Shown: positions 15,421-24,441 of the stretch, in pieces
Position numbering within the stretch: the first letter of the stretch is position 1
Layout: the number at the start of each line of letters is the position of its first letter
Origin: Methylobacillus rhizosphaerae
Lineage (GTDB): Bacteria; Pseudomonadota; Gammaproteobacteria; Burkholderiales; Methylophilaceae
Assembly (NCBI RefSeq): GCF_900187985.1
Contig: NZ_FZOA01000011.1
Coordinates: forward strand, 1 to 36,146
Direction: 5' to 3'
Length of the DNA: 36,146 bases
Notes under the pieces: model-generated
What the model saw: only the letters and a program-made list of their open reading frames with translations
What the model was told of the DNA's origin: nothing
Databases searched by the model: none
Program-made: the position numbers and the translations under genes

Positions 15421-16407
15421 TCAAGTTGTGCCTGTATTCACCACAAACCTTCCTCTAAACTGATTGTTTAACAGTTGGTCACAGTAACGCGGCACATCTT
15501 CTAGGCTAATTTCTGTGGTTAATGCCTCTAATCTGGCGGAGTCTGCCAATTTAGCAAGCCTTTCCCACGCAATAATTCGATCAGCTTTAGAGCGGCGTAC
15601 ACTATCAATACCGGCTAGGGTCACACCTCGTAAAATAAATGGCGCGACAGTGATTGGTAAATCTATACTTTCGGCGAGACCACAAGCTGCGACTATGCCT
15701 TGGTAACGCGTGGAGCTACAAAGGCTCGAAAGTGTTTTACCACCAAGCACATCAATGGCCGCGGCCCAGCGCTCTTTTAATAATGGTTTTGATGGGGGCG
15801 GTAGTAGGGCTTTATCCATTACCTCAGTGGCCCCTAGAGACTTCAAGTAATCTGATTCAACCAAACTGCTGGTGATGGCCACTACCTGAAAGCCAAGTTG
15901 ACTTAGTATTAAGGTTGCAACACTTCCTACTCCACCTGTGGCACCCGTGACTGCAATTTCACCATCTTCAGGCTTCAATCCATGTTGCAGTAAAGCCTGA
16001 ATGCAGAGCATTGCTGTGTATCCTGCTGTTCCAAGGGTCATAGCGTGCTTGGGAGATAAAGTCGGTGGGAGTGGAATTAACCAGTCTCCATTTACCCTGG
16101 CAAGTTGAGCCAAGCCTCCCCAATGAGTTTCGCCCACCCCCCAGCCATTCAAGATTACATTGTCACCGACCTTGAAGTCAGGATGGCTTGACTGCTCAAC
16201 AACCCCTACAAAATCTATACCTGGAATCATTGGGAAGTTACGAACAATCGGGCCTTTTCCAGTTATAGCTAAAGCATCTTTGTAGTTGATAGTCGAGTAC
16301 GAAACCTTAACTGTCACATCTCCCTCTGGCAGTTGAGCCTCATCAAGCTCTTTTAGCGTTGTCGAGTACTTGGTATCACTTTTCTCAATCATCAAACCCT
16401 TGAACAT
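15421..16407 (-). CDS. acuI: AcuI/YhdH-type acryloyl-CoA reductase-like oxidoreductase
   Basis: 328 residues, a zinc-free medium-chain dehydrogenase/reductase. The N-terminal GroES-like domain contains YSTINYKDALAITGKGPIVR and FPMIPGIDFVG. The nucleotide-binding domain shows GATGGVGSVA near 155-164 and GWGVGETHWGGLAQ earlier, all hallmarks of the YhdH/AcuI group that reduces acryloyl-CoA with NADPH. The start has a GAGGTG ribosome binding site. Convergent with the exonuclease gene, no gap. The approximately 200 bp upstream, before parC, should hold its promoter. The group name is confident; the exact substrate is inferred from family. Confidence 0.85.
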   Translation of the reverse strand: MFKGLMIEKSDTKYSTTLKELDEAQLPEGDVTVKVSYSTINYKDALAITGKGPIVRNFPMIPGIDFVGVVEQSSHPDFKVGDNVILNGWGVGETHWGGLAQLARVNGDWLIPLPPTLSPKHAMTLGTAGYTAMLCIQALLQHGLKPEDGEIAVTGATGGVGSVATLILSQLGFQVVAITSSLVESDYLKSLGATEVMDKALLPPPSKPLLKERWAAAIDVLGGKTLSSLCSSTRYQGIVAACGLAESIDLPITVAPFILRGVTLAGIDSVRRSKADRIIAWERLAKLADSARLEALTTEISLEDVPRYCDQLLNNQFRGRFVVNTGTT

Positions 16408-16613
16408 TCTTACGCACCTCGCAAATTTCAGATTTTTCGCAATAGGTATTTTACACAGCGCTTACAAAAATTATGACGAAATCCAAAAAAGATATGGGGC
16501 CTAATTAATTTTTCGTCCGAAAGCGAATAGAACGGGGTAAACTCCCAGCATATACAATTACTTATAATTCCATCTTAAATGAAAAACTCTACCAATCCAA
16601 CCGGAGATAAAGG

Positions 16614-19163
16614 TCAAATAGGATTACCTTTACGAGCACGCCTAAAAATATACTTGTGTAGCCTTTCATCTTTCAGGATGCTGACTTTTCCACGCTTAGA
16701 AACCACAGGTACTGCCAAAGGGCTGGGGTAAATGCCAATCTCAGCAATCACATCCCCCTCTGGGATATCCATAATTGTGACCCCTTTCCCTCCAGCATTA
16801 AGTCTCCTCATTTCATCCAACCTGAAAATCAGCATTTTGCCTTGCGAAGATTTGGCCACTACGTGGTGATCACCGATCTCAAGCGGCACCGGGACAGGCT
16901 CAAGAATTTTCTCCTTGGCCTCAATCGTCATGAAGGTCTTGCCTGCCTTGCCGCGCGCCACCAAGCCGGATAGCTTGGCCATGAAACCAAAGCCATTTTC
17001 ACCGGAGAATAGATAACTCGCCTCGAGATCACCGGATAGAACATGAGCGATCTTAGCTCCATCGCGGAGATCCACCAGACTGGTCACTGGGACGCCATCT
17101 CCCTTGCCGCCAGGCACCAGGGAGGCTGGGAAAGAATAGGCGCGGCCGTTGGTATCAAGCAGAATGATCTGATTCACTGTCCTGGTCTGCAGTACGACTA
17201 GCTGGCTATCTGCTGGCTTCCAGGTAAGGTTGGCCACATCCACATCATGGCCCTGTCTGGATCTGATCCAGCCTTGCCTAGATAGAATAATCGTGACAGG
17301 CTCATCAGACACCATGGCATTGGTGTCCAGGCGTACGCGCTCAACCGGCTCTATCAAGGTACGTCTATCGTCACCATACTTTTTGATGTCATCACGAATT
17401 TCCTTGATGATTCTGTTACGCATGGCACTGTCGCTACCCAACAGCTCCATCAATCCCGCCGCTTCCTCGCGCAATTGATTGATCTCATTTTCAATCTTGA
17501 ATCCTTCCAGCCTGGCTAGCTGGCGCAGCCTGATTTCCAGGATATCCTCCGCCTGAATTTCTGAGAGCTTGAACGCCTCAATCAGGCTGGCCTTGGGTTC
17601 ATCAGACTCACGAATAACCCGGATGACCTCTTCAATATGCAAGAAGGCAATCATGCGGCCTTCAAGGATGTGGATTCTGGCATTGATCTTATCCAGAGAG
17701 AATTGCGAACGTCTGGTCACCGTGGTGAACCTGAACTCTGCCCATTCACGCAATATTGCCACAATGCCCTTTTGGCGCGGCGCACCATCAAGACCCAGCG
17801 TATTCAGATTGATTGGGAAACTCTTCTCCAGATCGGTGTACATAAGCAGGAAATTCATCAAGGCATCAGGGTCTACCTTGGAACTCTTGGGCTCGAGCAC
17901 AATACGCACCGTACTACCACTTTCATTGCGATAGACATCAAGCATGGACTGCAAGGCCTGCTTGCGTGTGATTTGCTCCTGCGTCAGTGCCTTTTTATTC
18001 TTGCCGATCTTGGGATTCGTAATTTCCTCGATTTTGGACATCACGCTCAGAGGCGAGAGCTGATATGGCAGCTCGGTGATAATGATGCGATATTGCCCGC
18101 GGGCCAGCTGTTCAACTTCCCAGCGGCAACGCGCGCGTAAATTGCCGCGACCGGTTCTGTAAGCCTGAAGAATATCGGCCCTGGAGGATAGAACCTGGGC
18201 ACCCTCCGGGAAATCTGGCCCCGGCACTACTTCCATGATGCTGTTGAACAGCTTTTCAGTCTGCTCAGGGGTCGGTTCTAGACCATTCAATTTGCCTATG
18301 TCTTTGATGACCAGTATGGCCGCCTCGGAAACCTCACGCAGATTATGCGGGGGCGCATCACCGGAAATGCCCACGGCAATGCCCATGTAACCATTCATCA
18401 ACAGAAATGGTAGGCGGGCCGGCAAAAGGGCAGGTTCTTCAAAGGAACCATCATAATTTTTATTGAAATCGACGGTGCCCATATCAATCTCCGACAACAA
18501 CAGCTCAGAGATCGGGGTAAGCCGCATTTCGGTATAACGCATAGCAGCAGCGGTGTCACCATCACGGGAGCCAAAGTTACCTTGGCCATCAATCAAGGGG
18601 TATCGAAGTGAAAACTCTTGCGCCAGACGGACGGCGGCCTCATAAGCCGCGGTGTCACCATGCGGATGGTATTTACCAATCACATCCCCCACAACGCGGG
18701 CTGATTTCACTGGCTTGGTCGTGTGCGTGAGACCAAGCTGGCGCATCGCATACAGGATGCGACGTTGCACTGGCTTCTGCCCATCCTGTACATTGGGGAT
18801 TGCCCTGCCCTTCACTACCGACATGGCATACACCAGATATTGGGCCTCGGCGTAAGGGCCAAGCCTGGCAGTTTCACCACCGTCGCCGTCTCGACCAAAC
18901 CCCATCAATTCCTCGATTGGGATGTTGGGTGGTACTGCATCACCACCATCCATTACCTCATCGCTAGCCTGTCTGTCAGCTTCAGCCTCATCAAGCAGAT
19001 CGATATCAGGAGCATGCACTACGGGGTCCTGAGCAGCCAGTGCCCCCTCCTCCTCATTGCTTTCAACCGGTGAGTTTGCCTCATTTGGCTCCGCAAGCTC
19101 GGCAAAGAGATCGCCACTATCATTCGACGAAGTAAGGCCTTTTTTCCTACCTGAAACAGACAT
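16614..19163 (-). CDS. parC: DNA topoisomerase IV subunit A
   Basis: 849 residues, about 100 more than E. coli ParC. Residues 1-95 are an acidic low-complexity extension (many Asp, Glu, Ser, Ala) that precedes the conserved start [20 protein letters not shown]. The breakage-reunion domain follows: [12 protein letters not shown] (165-175), the catalytic Tyr210 in RYTEMRL, and GSRDGD. The position equivalent to Ser80 in the E. coli quinolone region is Thr171; the Glu84 equivalent is Glu175. The C-terminal beta-pinwheel ends with KGNPI. An AGGTAA site precedes the ATG. It lies 152 bp after parE in the same direction. It decatenates daughter chromosomes together with ParE. Confidence 0.95.
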   Translation of the reverse strand: MSVSGRKKGLTSSNDSGDLFAELAEPNEANSPVESNEEEGALAAQDPVVHAPDIDLLDEAEADRQASDEVMDGGDAVPPNIPIEELMGFGRDGDGGETARLGPYAEAQYLVYAMSVVKGRAIPNVQDGQKPVQRRILYAMRQLGLTHTTKPVKSARVVGDVIGKYHPHGDTAAYEAAVRLAQEFSLRYPLIDGQGNFGSRDGDTAAAMRYTEMRLTPISELLLSEIDMGTVDFNKNYDGSFEEPALLPARLPFLLMNGYMGIAVGISGDAPPHNLREVSEAAILVIKDIGKLNGLEPTPEQTEKLFNSIMEVVPGPDFPEGAQVLSSRADILQAYRTGRGNLRARCRWEVEQLARGQYRIIITELPYQLSPLSVMSKIEEITNPKIGKNKKALTQEQITRKQALQSMLDVYRNESGSTVRIVLEPKSSKVDPDALMNFLLMYTDLEKSFPINLNTLGLDGAPRQKGIVAILREWAEFRFTTVTRRSQFSLDKINARIHILEGRMIAFLHIEEVIRVIRESDEPKASLIEAFKLSEIQAEDILEIRLRQLARLEGFKIENEINQLREEAAGLMELLGSDSAMRNRIIKEIRDDIKKYGDDRRTLIEPVERVRLDTNAMVSDEPVTIILSRQGWIRSRQGHDVDVANLTWKPADSQLVVLQTRTVNQIILLDTNGRAYSFPASLVPGGKGDGVPVTSLVDLRDGAKIAHVLSGDLEASYLFSGENGFGFMAKLSGLVARGKAGKTFMTIEAKEKILEPVPVPLEIGDHHVVAKSSQGKMLIFRLDEMRRLNAGGKGVTIMDIPEGDVIAEIGIYPSPLAVPVVSKRGKVSILKDERLHKYIFRRARKGNPI

Positions 19164-19315
19164 GTTGATTACCTGACAAATTAGAGTGGTGTAAGTCCAT
19201 GTGACTTAATGTTGGGATAGGCATGCCCGCACGAAATGCAGGCGAGCAATGTAGATGCATTGGAAAAAAGATTGGGTGATGACGAGGTAATAGAAAACAA
19301 GCCTATCCATTCGTC

Positions 19316-21313
19316 TTAGATATCCGCTTCCACCAAGTGGCCGCGTGCTTCCATCCAATTACGTCGCTGCTCGGACTCATTCTTGTCCATGAGCATGTCA
19401 AAAATACGCAGGGTCTTTTCCTTATCAGCTTCAGTCATCACCACCCTGGCCAGGCGTCTAGTGTCGGGGTTTAAGGTAGTTTCCCAAAGCTGATCTGGAT
19501 TCATCTCACCAAGGCCTTTGAATCGCTGGATGGTGAGCCTTTCGTAGGCAACACCTTCTTTGCTAAGACGATCAATGATGGCATTGCGCTCACGCTCATC
19601 GGAAGCATAGATTTTCTGCTCTGGTTTATTCTTGCCGCGCGCTGGGACGTCAATTCTGAACAAAGGAGGTATAGCGATATGAATATGGCCACGATCGATC
19701 AACTCTGGCGCATGCCGCAAGAACATCCCCAAGGCCAGCACCTGGATATGCGAGCCATCCACGTCAGCATCAGCCAGAATATTAATCTTGCCATAGCGTA
19801 GGCCACTTAGATCTGCTGGCTGACCGGCACGGTGCGGCTCTATCCCCAAGGCAACAAAGATGTCGTGGACTTCGGAAACACCCAGCACCGTCGCGGTCTC
19901 ATCCATCCAGGTATTCTTGATTTTGCCTTTCATGGGCAGAATAGCCTGGCGTTCCCGATCCCGCGCCATCTTGGCGCTACCCCCTGCGGAATCCCCTTCT
20001 ACCAGGAATATCTCGGCTTCCATCGTACCGCTGAGTTCACAATCAGTCAGCTTGTCTGGTAGTACGGACATGCCCGAGGACTTCTTCTTTTCTACCTTCA
20101 CCAGCGCCTTGGTTCGGCTATTAGCTGAGCGTATGGCCATTTCAGCGATACGCTTACCGAAATCCGGATTCTGGTTCATCCAGGCTTCCAGGATGGGAGC
20201 CACGGTCGCCGTCATCACCTTGTGCGTTTCACGATTGGTCAGGGTCTCCTTGGTCTGCCCCTGGAACTGGGGTTCCAGCACCTTGGCCGAAAGAAAGTAG
20301 TGCAGATTGCTCCAGACATCTTCATGCGAGAGCTTGATCTTGCTCGGCATCATGGCATGGTGTTCTGCAAACGAGCGCACTGCTTCCAGTACGCCATTGC
20401 GCATGCCGGTCACGTGTGTACCACCATTGAGCGTTGGAATGAGGTTCACATAGGATTCACCCCTGGCACCTGCCTCCGGCCTGAAGGCAATGGCCCATTC
20501 GCCACCTTCGCCTTGTTCCGTAAACAAAGCACCGGTGATGATAGGCACAGGCTTGATATCATCTTCGTTTGCATCGTTTTCGAGAGACTCCTCGAGGTAT
20601 TGCTTCATACCGCCAGGGAATTTCCAGCTCTTGACCGTGAATTGCTCGGCCCCTGCTTCAATCTCGCGCGCACTATGCTCTATGCGCAAGACCAGCTCAA
20701 CGCCTGGCAGCATCACGGCCTTGGAACGGACCAGATGCTCAAGTGTCTTGACCGACACCTCTGCATTATCGAAATATTGAGGATCTGGCCAGCAACGTAC
20801 GCGTGTACCGGTTTCCTTTTTGTTGCAGCGACCTTTTACTGCCAGAGGGCTTACTACCGCGCCATCCTTGAATGCGATGTAGTAGATTTGGCCACCACGC
20901 TTAACTTCAGCTTCCAGCTTGAGCGACAGTGCATTAGTCACAGAAACACCCACACCGTGCAGCCCACCCGAGATGCTATACGCCCCATCGCCGAATTTAC
21001 CGCCTGAGTGGAGCTCAGTGAAGATCAGTTCAATGGCTGGCCTGTCCTCAACAGAAGATGTGTCCACTGGAATGCCGCGACCGTTATCCTGTATTTCCAC
21101 TGAGCCATCGTTATAGATGGTCAACAACACATGATCAGCGTGACCACCAAGCGCTTCATCACTGGCGTTATCCAGGACCTCCTGCACGATATGCGTTGGA
21201 GAATCTGTCCTGGTGTACATGCCTGGTCTTTTGCGCACCGGCTCCAGACCGCGAAGGACACGCACATCCTCCGCACTGTAATCGCCTACCTGTTTATTGG
21301 AAGTTTTAGTCAT
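19316..21313 (-). CDS. parE: DNA topoisomerase IV subunit B
   Basis: 665 residues. GHKL ATPase motifs are QEVLDNASDEA near 44-54, DNGRGIPVD near 77-85, and GGLHGVGVSVTNALS. The TOPRIM domain shows LVEGDSAGGSAK and DADVDGSHI; the C-terminus has the RFKGLGEMNPDQLWETT block of type IIA B subunits. The start MTKTSNKQVGDYSAEDVRVL matches ParE rather than GyrB, and the partner downstream is ParC. The ATG follows AGGTA. The about 150 bp upstream probably holds the promoter; I did not find convincing hexamers. Confidence 0.95.
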   Translation of the reverse strand: MTKTSNKQVGDYSAEDVRVLRGLEPVRKRPGMYTRTDSPTHIVQEVLDNASDEALGGHADHVLLTIYNDGSVEIQDNGRGIPVDTSSVEDRPAIELIFTELHSGGKFGDGAYSISGGLHGVGVSVTNALSLKLEAEVKRGGQIYYIAFKDGAVVSPLAVKGRCNKKETGTRVRCWPDPQYFDNAEVSVKTLEHLVRSKAVMLPGVELVLRIEHSAREIEAGAEQFTVKSWKFPGGMKQYLEESLENDANEDDIKPVPIITGALFTEQGEGGEWAIAFRPEAGARGESYVNLIPTLNGGTHVTGMRNGVLEAVRSFAEHHAMMPSKIKLSHEDVWSNLHYFLSAKVLEPQFQGQTKETLTNRETHKVMTATVAPILEAWMNQNPDFGKRIAEMAIRSANSRTKALVKVEKKKSSGMSVLPDKLTDCELSGTMEAEIFLVEGDSAGGSAKMARDRERQAILPMKGKIKNTWMDETATVLGVSEVHDIFVALGIEPHRAGQPADLSGLRYGKINILADADVDGSHIQVLALGMFLRHAPELIDRGHIHIAIPPLFRIDVPARGKNKPEQKIYASDERERNAIIDRLSKEGVAYERLTIQRFKGLGEMNPDQLWETTLNPDTRRLARVVMTEADKEKTLRIFDMLMDKNESEQRRNWMEARGHLVEADI

Positions 21314-21465
21314 TACCTAATTATCCGGAATATCCCGTTGGATGTTGAATGTGAACCGAGGAATATGGCTGAATATCTTGCAAGCCTACTCGAAGTGAGG
21401 GCCTTGAAGTTTCGAACAGCTGGCTAGACCATCAGCTGAACAGTGAGCGGGACTAATCGAATGAG

Positions 21466-21771
21466 CTATTCGAGCTGTGACTTTAATTCGTACAGTTTAT
21501 TTGGCGATTTTTTGCTTAATACAAGAAGTAACTCAGCCAGGATTTCTTCTTCACAATAGAAATATGCTGTGGGTACACCAAGAGCCTCAGCTAACCGCCT
21601 AGCAATCTCGAACGGCGGTGCATGGATACCTGTTTCGTACCGACTGATCCTTGCACTACTACTCATTTCATCAATTCCAATCAAAACGCCAAGCTTATCT
21701 TGAGGAATAGACGCTTTCAGACGGGCTTCCCGCAATCGCTTTCCAAAAAGGGTTTGAGGTGCTTTTGACAT
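21466..21771 (-). CDS. XRE-family HTH transcriptional regulator
   Basis: 101 residues. A Cro/C1-type helix-turn-helix fills most of it: FGKRLREARLKASIPQDKLG, then ARISRYETGIHAPPFEIARR, then LAEALGVPTAYFYCEE (residues about 9-73). The remainder is a short Lys- and Leu-rich tail. The ATG at 21771 directly abuts the palindrome at 21772-21788, and a second copy lies at 21805-21821, a typical autoregulatory layout. The divergent lipoprotein gene shares the region, so it is the likely second target. No toxin or phage partner is visible. Confidence 0.9.
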   Translation of the reverse strand: MSKAPQTLFGKRLREARLKASIPQDKLGVLIGIDEMSSSARISRYETGIHAPPFEIARRLAEALGVPTAYFYCEEEILAELLLVLSKKSPNKLYELKSQLE

Positions 21772-21788
21772 TCTACGATCGTCGTAGA
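21772..21788. promoter_or_regulatory. XRE operator 1
   Basis: TCTACGA-TCG-TCGTAGA is a perfect 17-bp inverted repeat directly before the XRE start codon. A second copy at 21805-21821 has the same outer arms and length. The centres are 33 bp apart, about three helical turns, so dimers would bind on one face of the DNA. A TTGACA at 21765-21770 on the plus strand sits just beside this site. Confidence 0.75.
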
Positions 21789-21804
21789 TATCAATTGTGG
21801 ATTC

Positions 21805-21821
21805 TCTACGTATTTCGTAGA
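21805..21821. promoter_or_regulatory. XRE operator 2
   Basis: TCTACG-TATTT-CGTAGA, 17 bp, has the same TCTACG/CGTAGA arms and total length as the site at 21772-21788. It lies between the divergent XRE and lipoprotein genes. Confidence 0.7.
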
Positions 21822-21939
21822 ATTGTATTTTGTCATTTTTATGATTATCACTTCTGACCTCTTCGCTTTTCGCAGGCCTTGGGAAAAATCACATTTCCCT
21901 AGAATCAAACCTCTATCAACTCATCAAGGCATTTCATCC

Positions 21940-22500
21940 ATGACACAACTTAAGTGCATAGCCGTGTTATTCACCGCAGGCTTTTTGACTGGCTGCTTCA
22001 ATAACGCAAAGATTGTTCAAGCCAATATTGAGCAAGCTTACAAACTGGCAAAAGATGAATCAGGGGTGATTTATGGGGTGGCAGGTTTGCACACAGATGA
22101 GTCCATCTCCGCATCCAAAGTATGTCAATTCATTGAGGGCCGTGACCCACGGTGCTCCCACGCTGAGGAATACATTCCGGTTTCAATTTGGTCAGGTTTC
22201 GGAATGTTTGCGGCATCTGCGGTGACGGTTGCCATCATTCCCAAAGACTCCAGCATTGCTAAAGACATTGCATATTTCAAAGGCAGAGTTGGGGATCGCA
22301 AACAACCTTATGTCAAAGCCCGCGCAATCAAAGGGCAATTGGCCACTGTCCTGGAGGTTGCTTCTACCCACGGTGATGGAAAGTGCTACTGGCAGGGACT
22401 ACCACGTATAGGGGGCACCGTATGCCCCCATTATGGCTGGGATTACCGCAAGGATATGAAGAGTTGGGATTCCAAATGGGGCGTGTTATCTGTCGATTGA
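21940..22500 (+). CDS. Lipoprotein of unknown function
   Basis: 186 residues from the ATG at 21940. The open frame extends upstream to 21823, but that start would place the XRE operators at its border and leave no signal peptide at the N-terminus. From 21940 the protein begins with a lipoprotein signal whose lipobox is LTGC (Cys19). The mature part has four more cysteines (near VCQFIEG, PRCSH, KCYWQG and TVCPHYG) that could form disulfides, and a hydrophobic stretch near SGFGMFAASAVTVAII. I recognise no domain. It is divergent from the XRE gene and probably repressed by it; the PH-domain gene lies 192 bp downstream. Confidence 0.7.
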   Translation: MTQLKCIAVLFTAGFLTGCFNNAKIVQANIEQAYKLAKDESGVIYGVAGLHTDESISASKVCQFIEGRDPRCSHAEEYIPVSIWSGFGMFAASAVTVAIIPKDSSIAKDIAYFKGRVGDRKQPYVKARAIKGQLATVLEVASTHGDGKCYWQGLPRIGGTVCPHYGWDYRKDMKSWDSKWGVLSVD

Positions 22501-22638
22501 GCCATACAAACGGCTTTATCCCATTACGAGGATCATCCAAACCGCAAGTCTTGATGTATGAGCATTCAAAATCTAACGGGAAGTCCAGCATTAATATGAC
22601 TCTGCCGCGCTCATCAATAGGCAATCGGCTCAACTCCA

Positions 22639-22676
22639 AGGCTTTGTGCATCATCTGAAGGAGATGCACAAAGCCT
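22639..22676. repeat. Strong hairpin before the PH-domain gene
   Basis: A perfect 14-bp stem (AGGCTTTGTGCATC with its complement) and a 10-nt loop, ATCTGAAGGA. Neither strand has a T-run after the stem, so it is not a standard intrinsic terminator. It lies 16 bp upstream of the next start codon. It could be a processing or stability element of the transcript, or a Rho-independent terminator lacking its U-tract. Confidence 0.6.
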
Positions 22677-22692
22677 GTTCTGAGGAATCATC

Positions 22693-23103
22693 ATGAGCAA
22701 ATTTATACAATCCCAGCTTCGTAAGGGCGAGCAGGTGCAGTATTCAGCACGTGTCAGTCACTGGGTGTATTTCTGGTATTACTTTTTTGGGTTCGGACTT
22801 TGGTTTTTCGGTGGCCCACTGCTTTGGGTACTGGCGTTTCTTAAGTGCAGAGCCAATGTTCTAATAATCACTGATGAGCGGGTGATTGCCAAATTTGGAT
22901 TGATACGACGCTATGTGATTGAACTGCCCTTACAAAGAATTGAAAGCATACAGGTGCATCAATCAGTTCTTGGCCGTCTTTTGGGATATGGAACGATTGT
23001 GATCAGTGGAAGTGGCAACCCTATGGTGCCCTTCCCTTCCATCATCAGACCAATGCAGTTCAGGACCAGCCTCGATAACGTGCTGCATGGGAGGCGTAGT
23101 TAA
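22693..23103 (+). CDS. PH-domain (bPH2/YdbS-like) membrane protein
   Basis: 136 residues. A short N-terminal cap (LRKGEQVQYSARVSHWVYFW) leads into hydrophobic segments (about 26-58), followed by a bacterial PH domain: LIITDERVIAKFGLI, then ELPLQRIESIQVHQSVLGRL, then YGTIVISGSGNP. This is the common bPH2/YdbS layout of a small inner-membrane protein with a cytosolic PH fold; the role is unknown. A GAGGA ribosome binding site precedes the ATG. It follows the 22639-22676 hairpin and is 87 bp before another small membrane protein gene. Confidence 0.82.
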   Translation: MSKFIQSQLRKGEQVQYSARVSHWVYFWYYFFGFGLWFFGGPLLWVLAFLKCRANVLIITDERVIAKFGLIRRYVIELPLQRIESIQVHQSVLGRLLGYGTIVISGSGNPMVPFPSIIRPMQFRTSLDNVLHGRRS

Positions 23104-23190
23104 CAGATGAGCTTGGTTTTGTTCGGAAATCTCTATGATGAACTTATGGCCGGCGCGTGATCGGCCCCTTGATAGCATAGGAGTTGCGAA

Positions 23191-23565
23191 ATGCATGACA
23201 CAACACAAATTCAACAAACAAAGCAAAAAGCAGATCGTTTACTTTTGCTGTCGCTCACACCATTGGGACTGATTGGTATGCCAAGGCTGATGGCTGGCAA
23301 AGATATGCATAGTTGGAAGTTTGCTGGATTGCTGTACATAGTAGGCATTGCATTAGTAACAAATGCGGCACAGTTAGATACAACACCTCTACTTATATCC
23401 ACGCTACTTAATGCCTTAGGGGTATTTTTATTTTTCTGGGCAGTTTCACTTCACGCATTTATGGTGGGGAAAGATACAGCAATGTTCTGGCAGATTAGTG
23501 AGGACAAACAGCGTTTTCTTGACTCCCAACGGGGGATTCAACAGTTGATTCCAACAAATCGATAA
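23191..23565 (+). CDS. Small integral membrane protein of unknown function
   Basis: 124 residues with a TAGGAG ribosome binding site. After a polar N-terminus (HDTTQIQQTKQKAD) come about three hydrophobic segments: LLLLSLTPLGLIG, FAGLLYIVGIALV and LLISTLLNALGVFLFFWAV. The C-terminus is polar. The first segment with the RLMAGKDMHSWKF loop is faintly like a TM2-type protein, but I cannot assign a family. Same strand as the PH-domain gene. Confidence 0.65.
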   Translation: MHDTTQIQQTKQKADRLLLLSLTPLGLIGMPRLMAGKDMHSWKFAGLLYIVGIALVTNAAQLDTTPLLISTLLNALGVFLFFWAVSLHAFMVGKDTAMFWQISEDKQRFLDSQRGIQQLIPTNR

Positions 23566-23577
23566 CGAGCCAGAAAA

Positions 23578-23757
23578 ATGCAAAGTAAATGGATGGCAAG
23601 TTTGAGAAAATCACATTCTGTAAAAACAGAAGACCAGATAATGAGTGATGTCAGAGTGAAGTTTGATATTGCACTTCATCCCAGTTGTCGTTTGCAATTC
23701 AATTCGAGATTTTTGCAATCAAAGGCGAGATTCTTCCTGCAGTGGTTTCATTCATAA
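23578..23757 (+). CDS. Doubtful 59-residue open frame
   Basis: An ATG 12 bp after the preceding stop opens a frame of 59 codons, basic and Ser/Phe-rich, with no clear ribosome binding site and no recognisable motif. It may be noise. The rest of the 245 bp between 23566 and 23810 shows nothing I can name. Confidence 0.15.
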   Translation: MQSKWMASLRKSHSVKTEDQIMSDVRVKFDIALHPSCRLQFNSRFLQSKARFFLQWFHS

Positions 23758-23810
23758 GAATCCGATAAAGCCTGAAAGCCCCTACCTTCTTACCAGCTAG
23801 AAAATTTAAT

Positions 23811-24422
23811 TTATTTACCAGGCCATAATTCAACGAATGCATCGACCACTGCCATCAGCTCATTCTTTTCTGAACCACCTATGGCCTGTAGCGATAATCC
23901 TTTATGCAAGGTTGCTATCATTGAAGCCAGCGTAGTCGGGTTTTGCTTTGCTGGAAGATCTCCATTTTCTATAGCCACCACGAACCTTTCCTCCAGAAGA
24001 TCCTGCTGCAGTCTGAGTTTTTGAATAATACCCGCCTTTAGCTCGGTATCCTCAAGCTCGGCCACTGCTGTACTCATGATCGCCAAGCATCCATTGGGTT
24101 TAACTTGAAGGAAAAGAAGATCAACAGATTTCTTCAGGAGAACTTTGATCACATCTCTGGATGTAGGTTGATTAAGCGACTCACGTACATAAGATACAGG
24201 CCCCTCGACATATGCCTTTACGACGGCTTGGAATAGTTGCTCTTTGTTGCCAAACGCCGCATACAAACTTGGCTTTTTTACTTGCAGAGCCTCAGTAAGG
24301 TCATTGAGAGAAGTTTGTCGGTAGCCCTTTTGCATAAAAACTTCCATGGCAATTTGCAAAGCCTGATCTTTATCAAAGCCTCTGGGCCTTCCTCTGGGAT
24401 TTTTTCCCTCACAACTCGGCAT
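23811..24422 (-). CDS. TetR/AcrR-family transcriptional regulator
   Basis: 203 residues from the ATG at 24422 (AAGGTG about 9 nt upstream). The N-terminus GRPRGFDKDQAL, then LNDLTEALQVKKPSLYAAF, is the same TetR subgroup as the gene at 4982, a YAAFGNKEQLF-type DNA-binding domain. The C-terminal domain has VKPNGCLAIMSTA, the conserved core of that subgroup's ligand pocket. It begins 19 bp after the GlxA-type gene on the same strand and is probably in its operon. It likely controls the divergent SDR/MFS/reductase genes together with it. Confidence 0.9.
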   Translation of the reverse strand: MPSCEGKNPRGRPRGFDKDQALQIAMEVFMQKGYRQTSLNDLTEALQVKKPSLYAAFGNKEQLFQAVVKAYVEGPVSYVRESLNQPTSRDVIKVLLKKSVDLLFLQVKPNGCLAIMSTAVAELEDTELKAGIIQKLRLQQDLLEERFVVAIENGDLPAKQNPTTLASMIATLHKGLSLQAIGGSEKNELMAVVDAFVELWPGK

Positions 24423-24441
24423 CAAATATTCACCTTCTTAA

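Noticed and set aside
20222-21007. 261-codon plus-strand frame
   Set aside because: Antisense to parE, whose conserved motifs occupy the minus strand; a coding shadow.
21457-21473. TCGAAT/ATTCGA palindrome over the XRE stop codon
   Set aside because: Short stem inside the end of a coding sequence and no U-tract; probably chance.
22383-22658. 91-codon plus-strand frame
   Set aside because: Runs out of phase through the end of the lipoprotein gene and over the hairpin, with no ribosome binding site.
22639-22676. Intrinsic terminator after the lipoprotein gene
   Set aside because: No T-run on either strand, and it lies 139 bp after the stop, so listed only as a hairpin.
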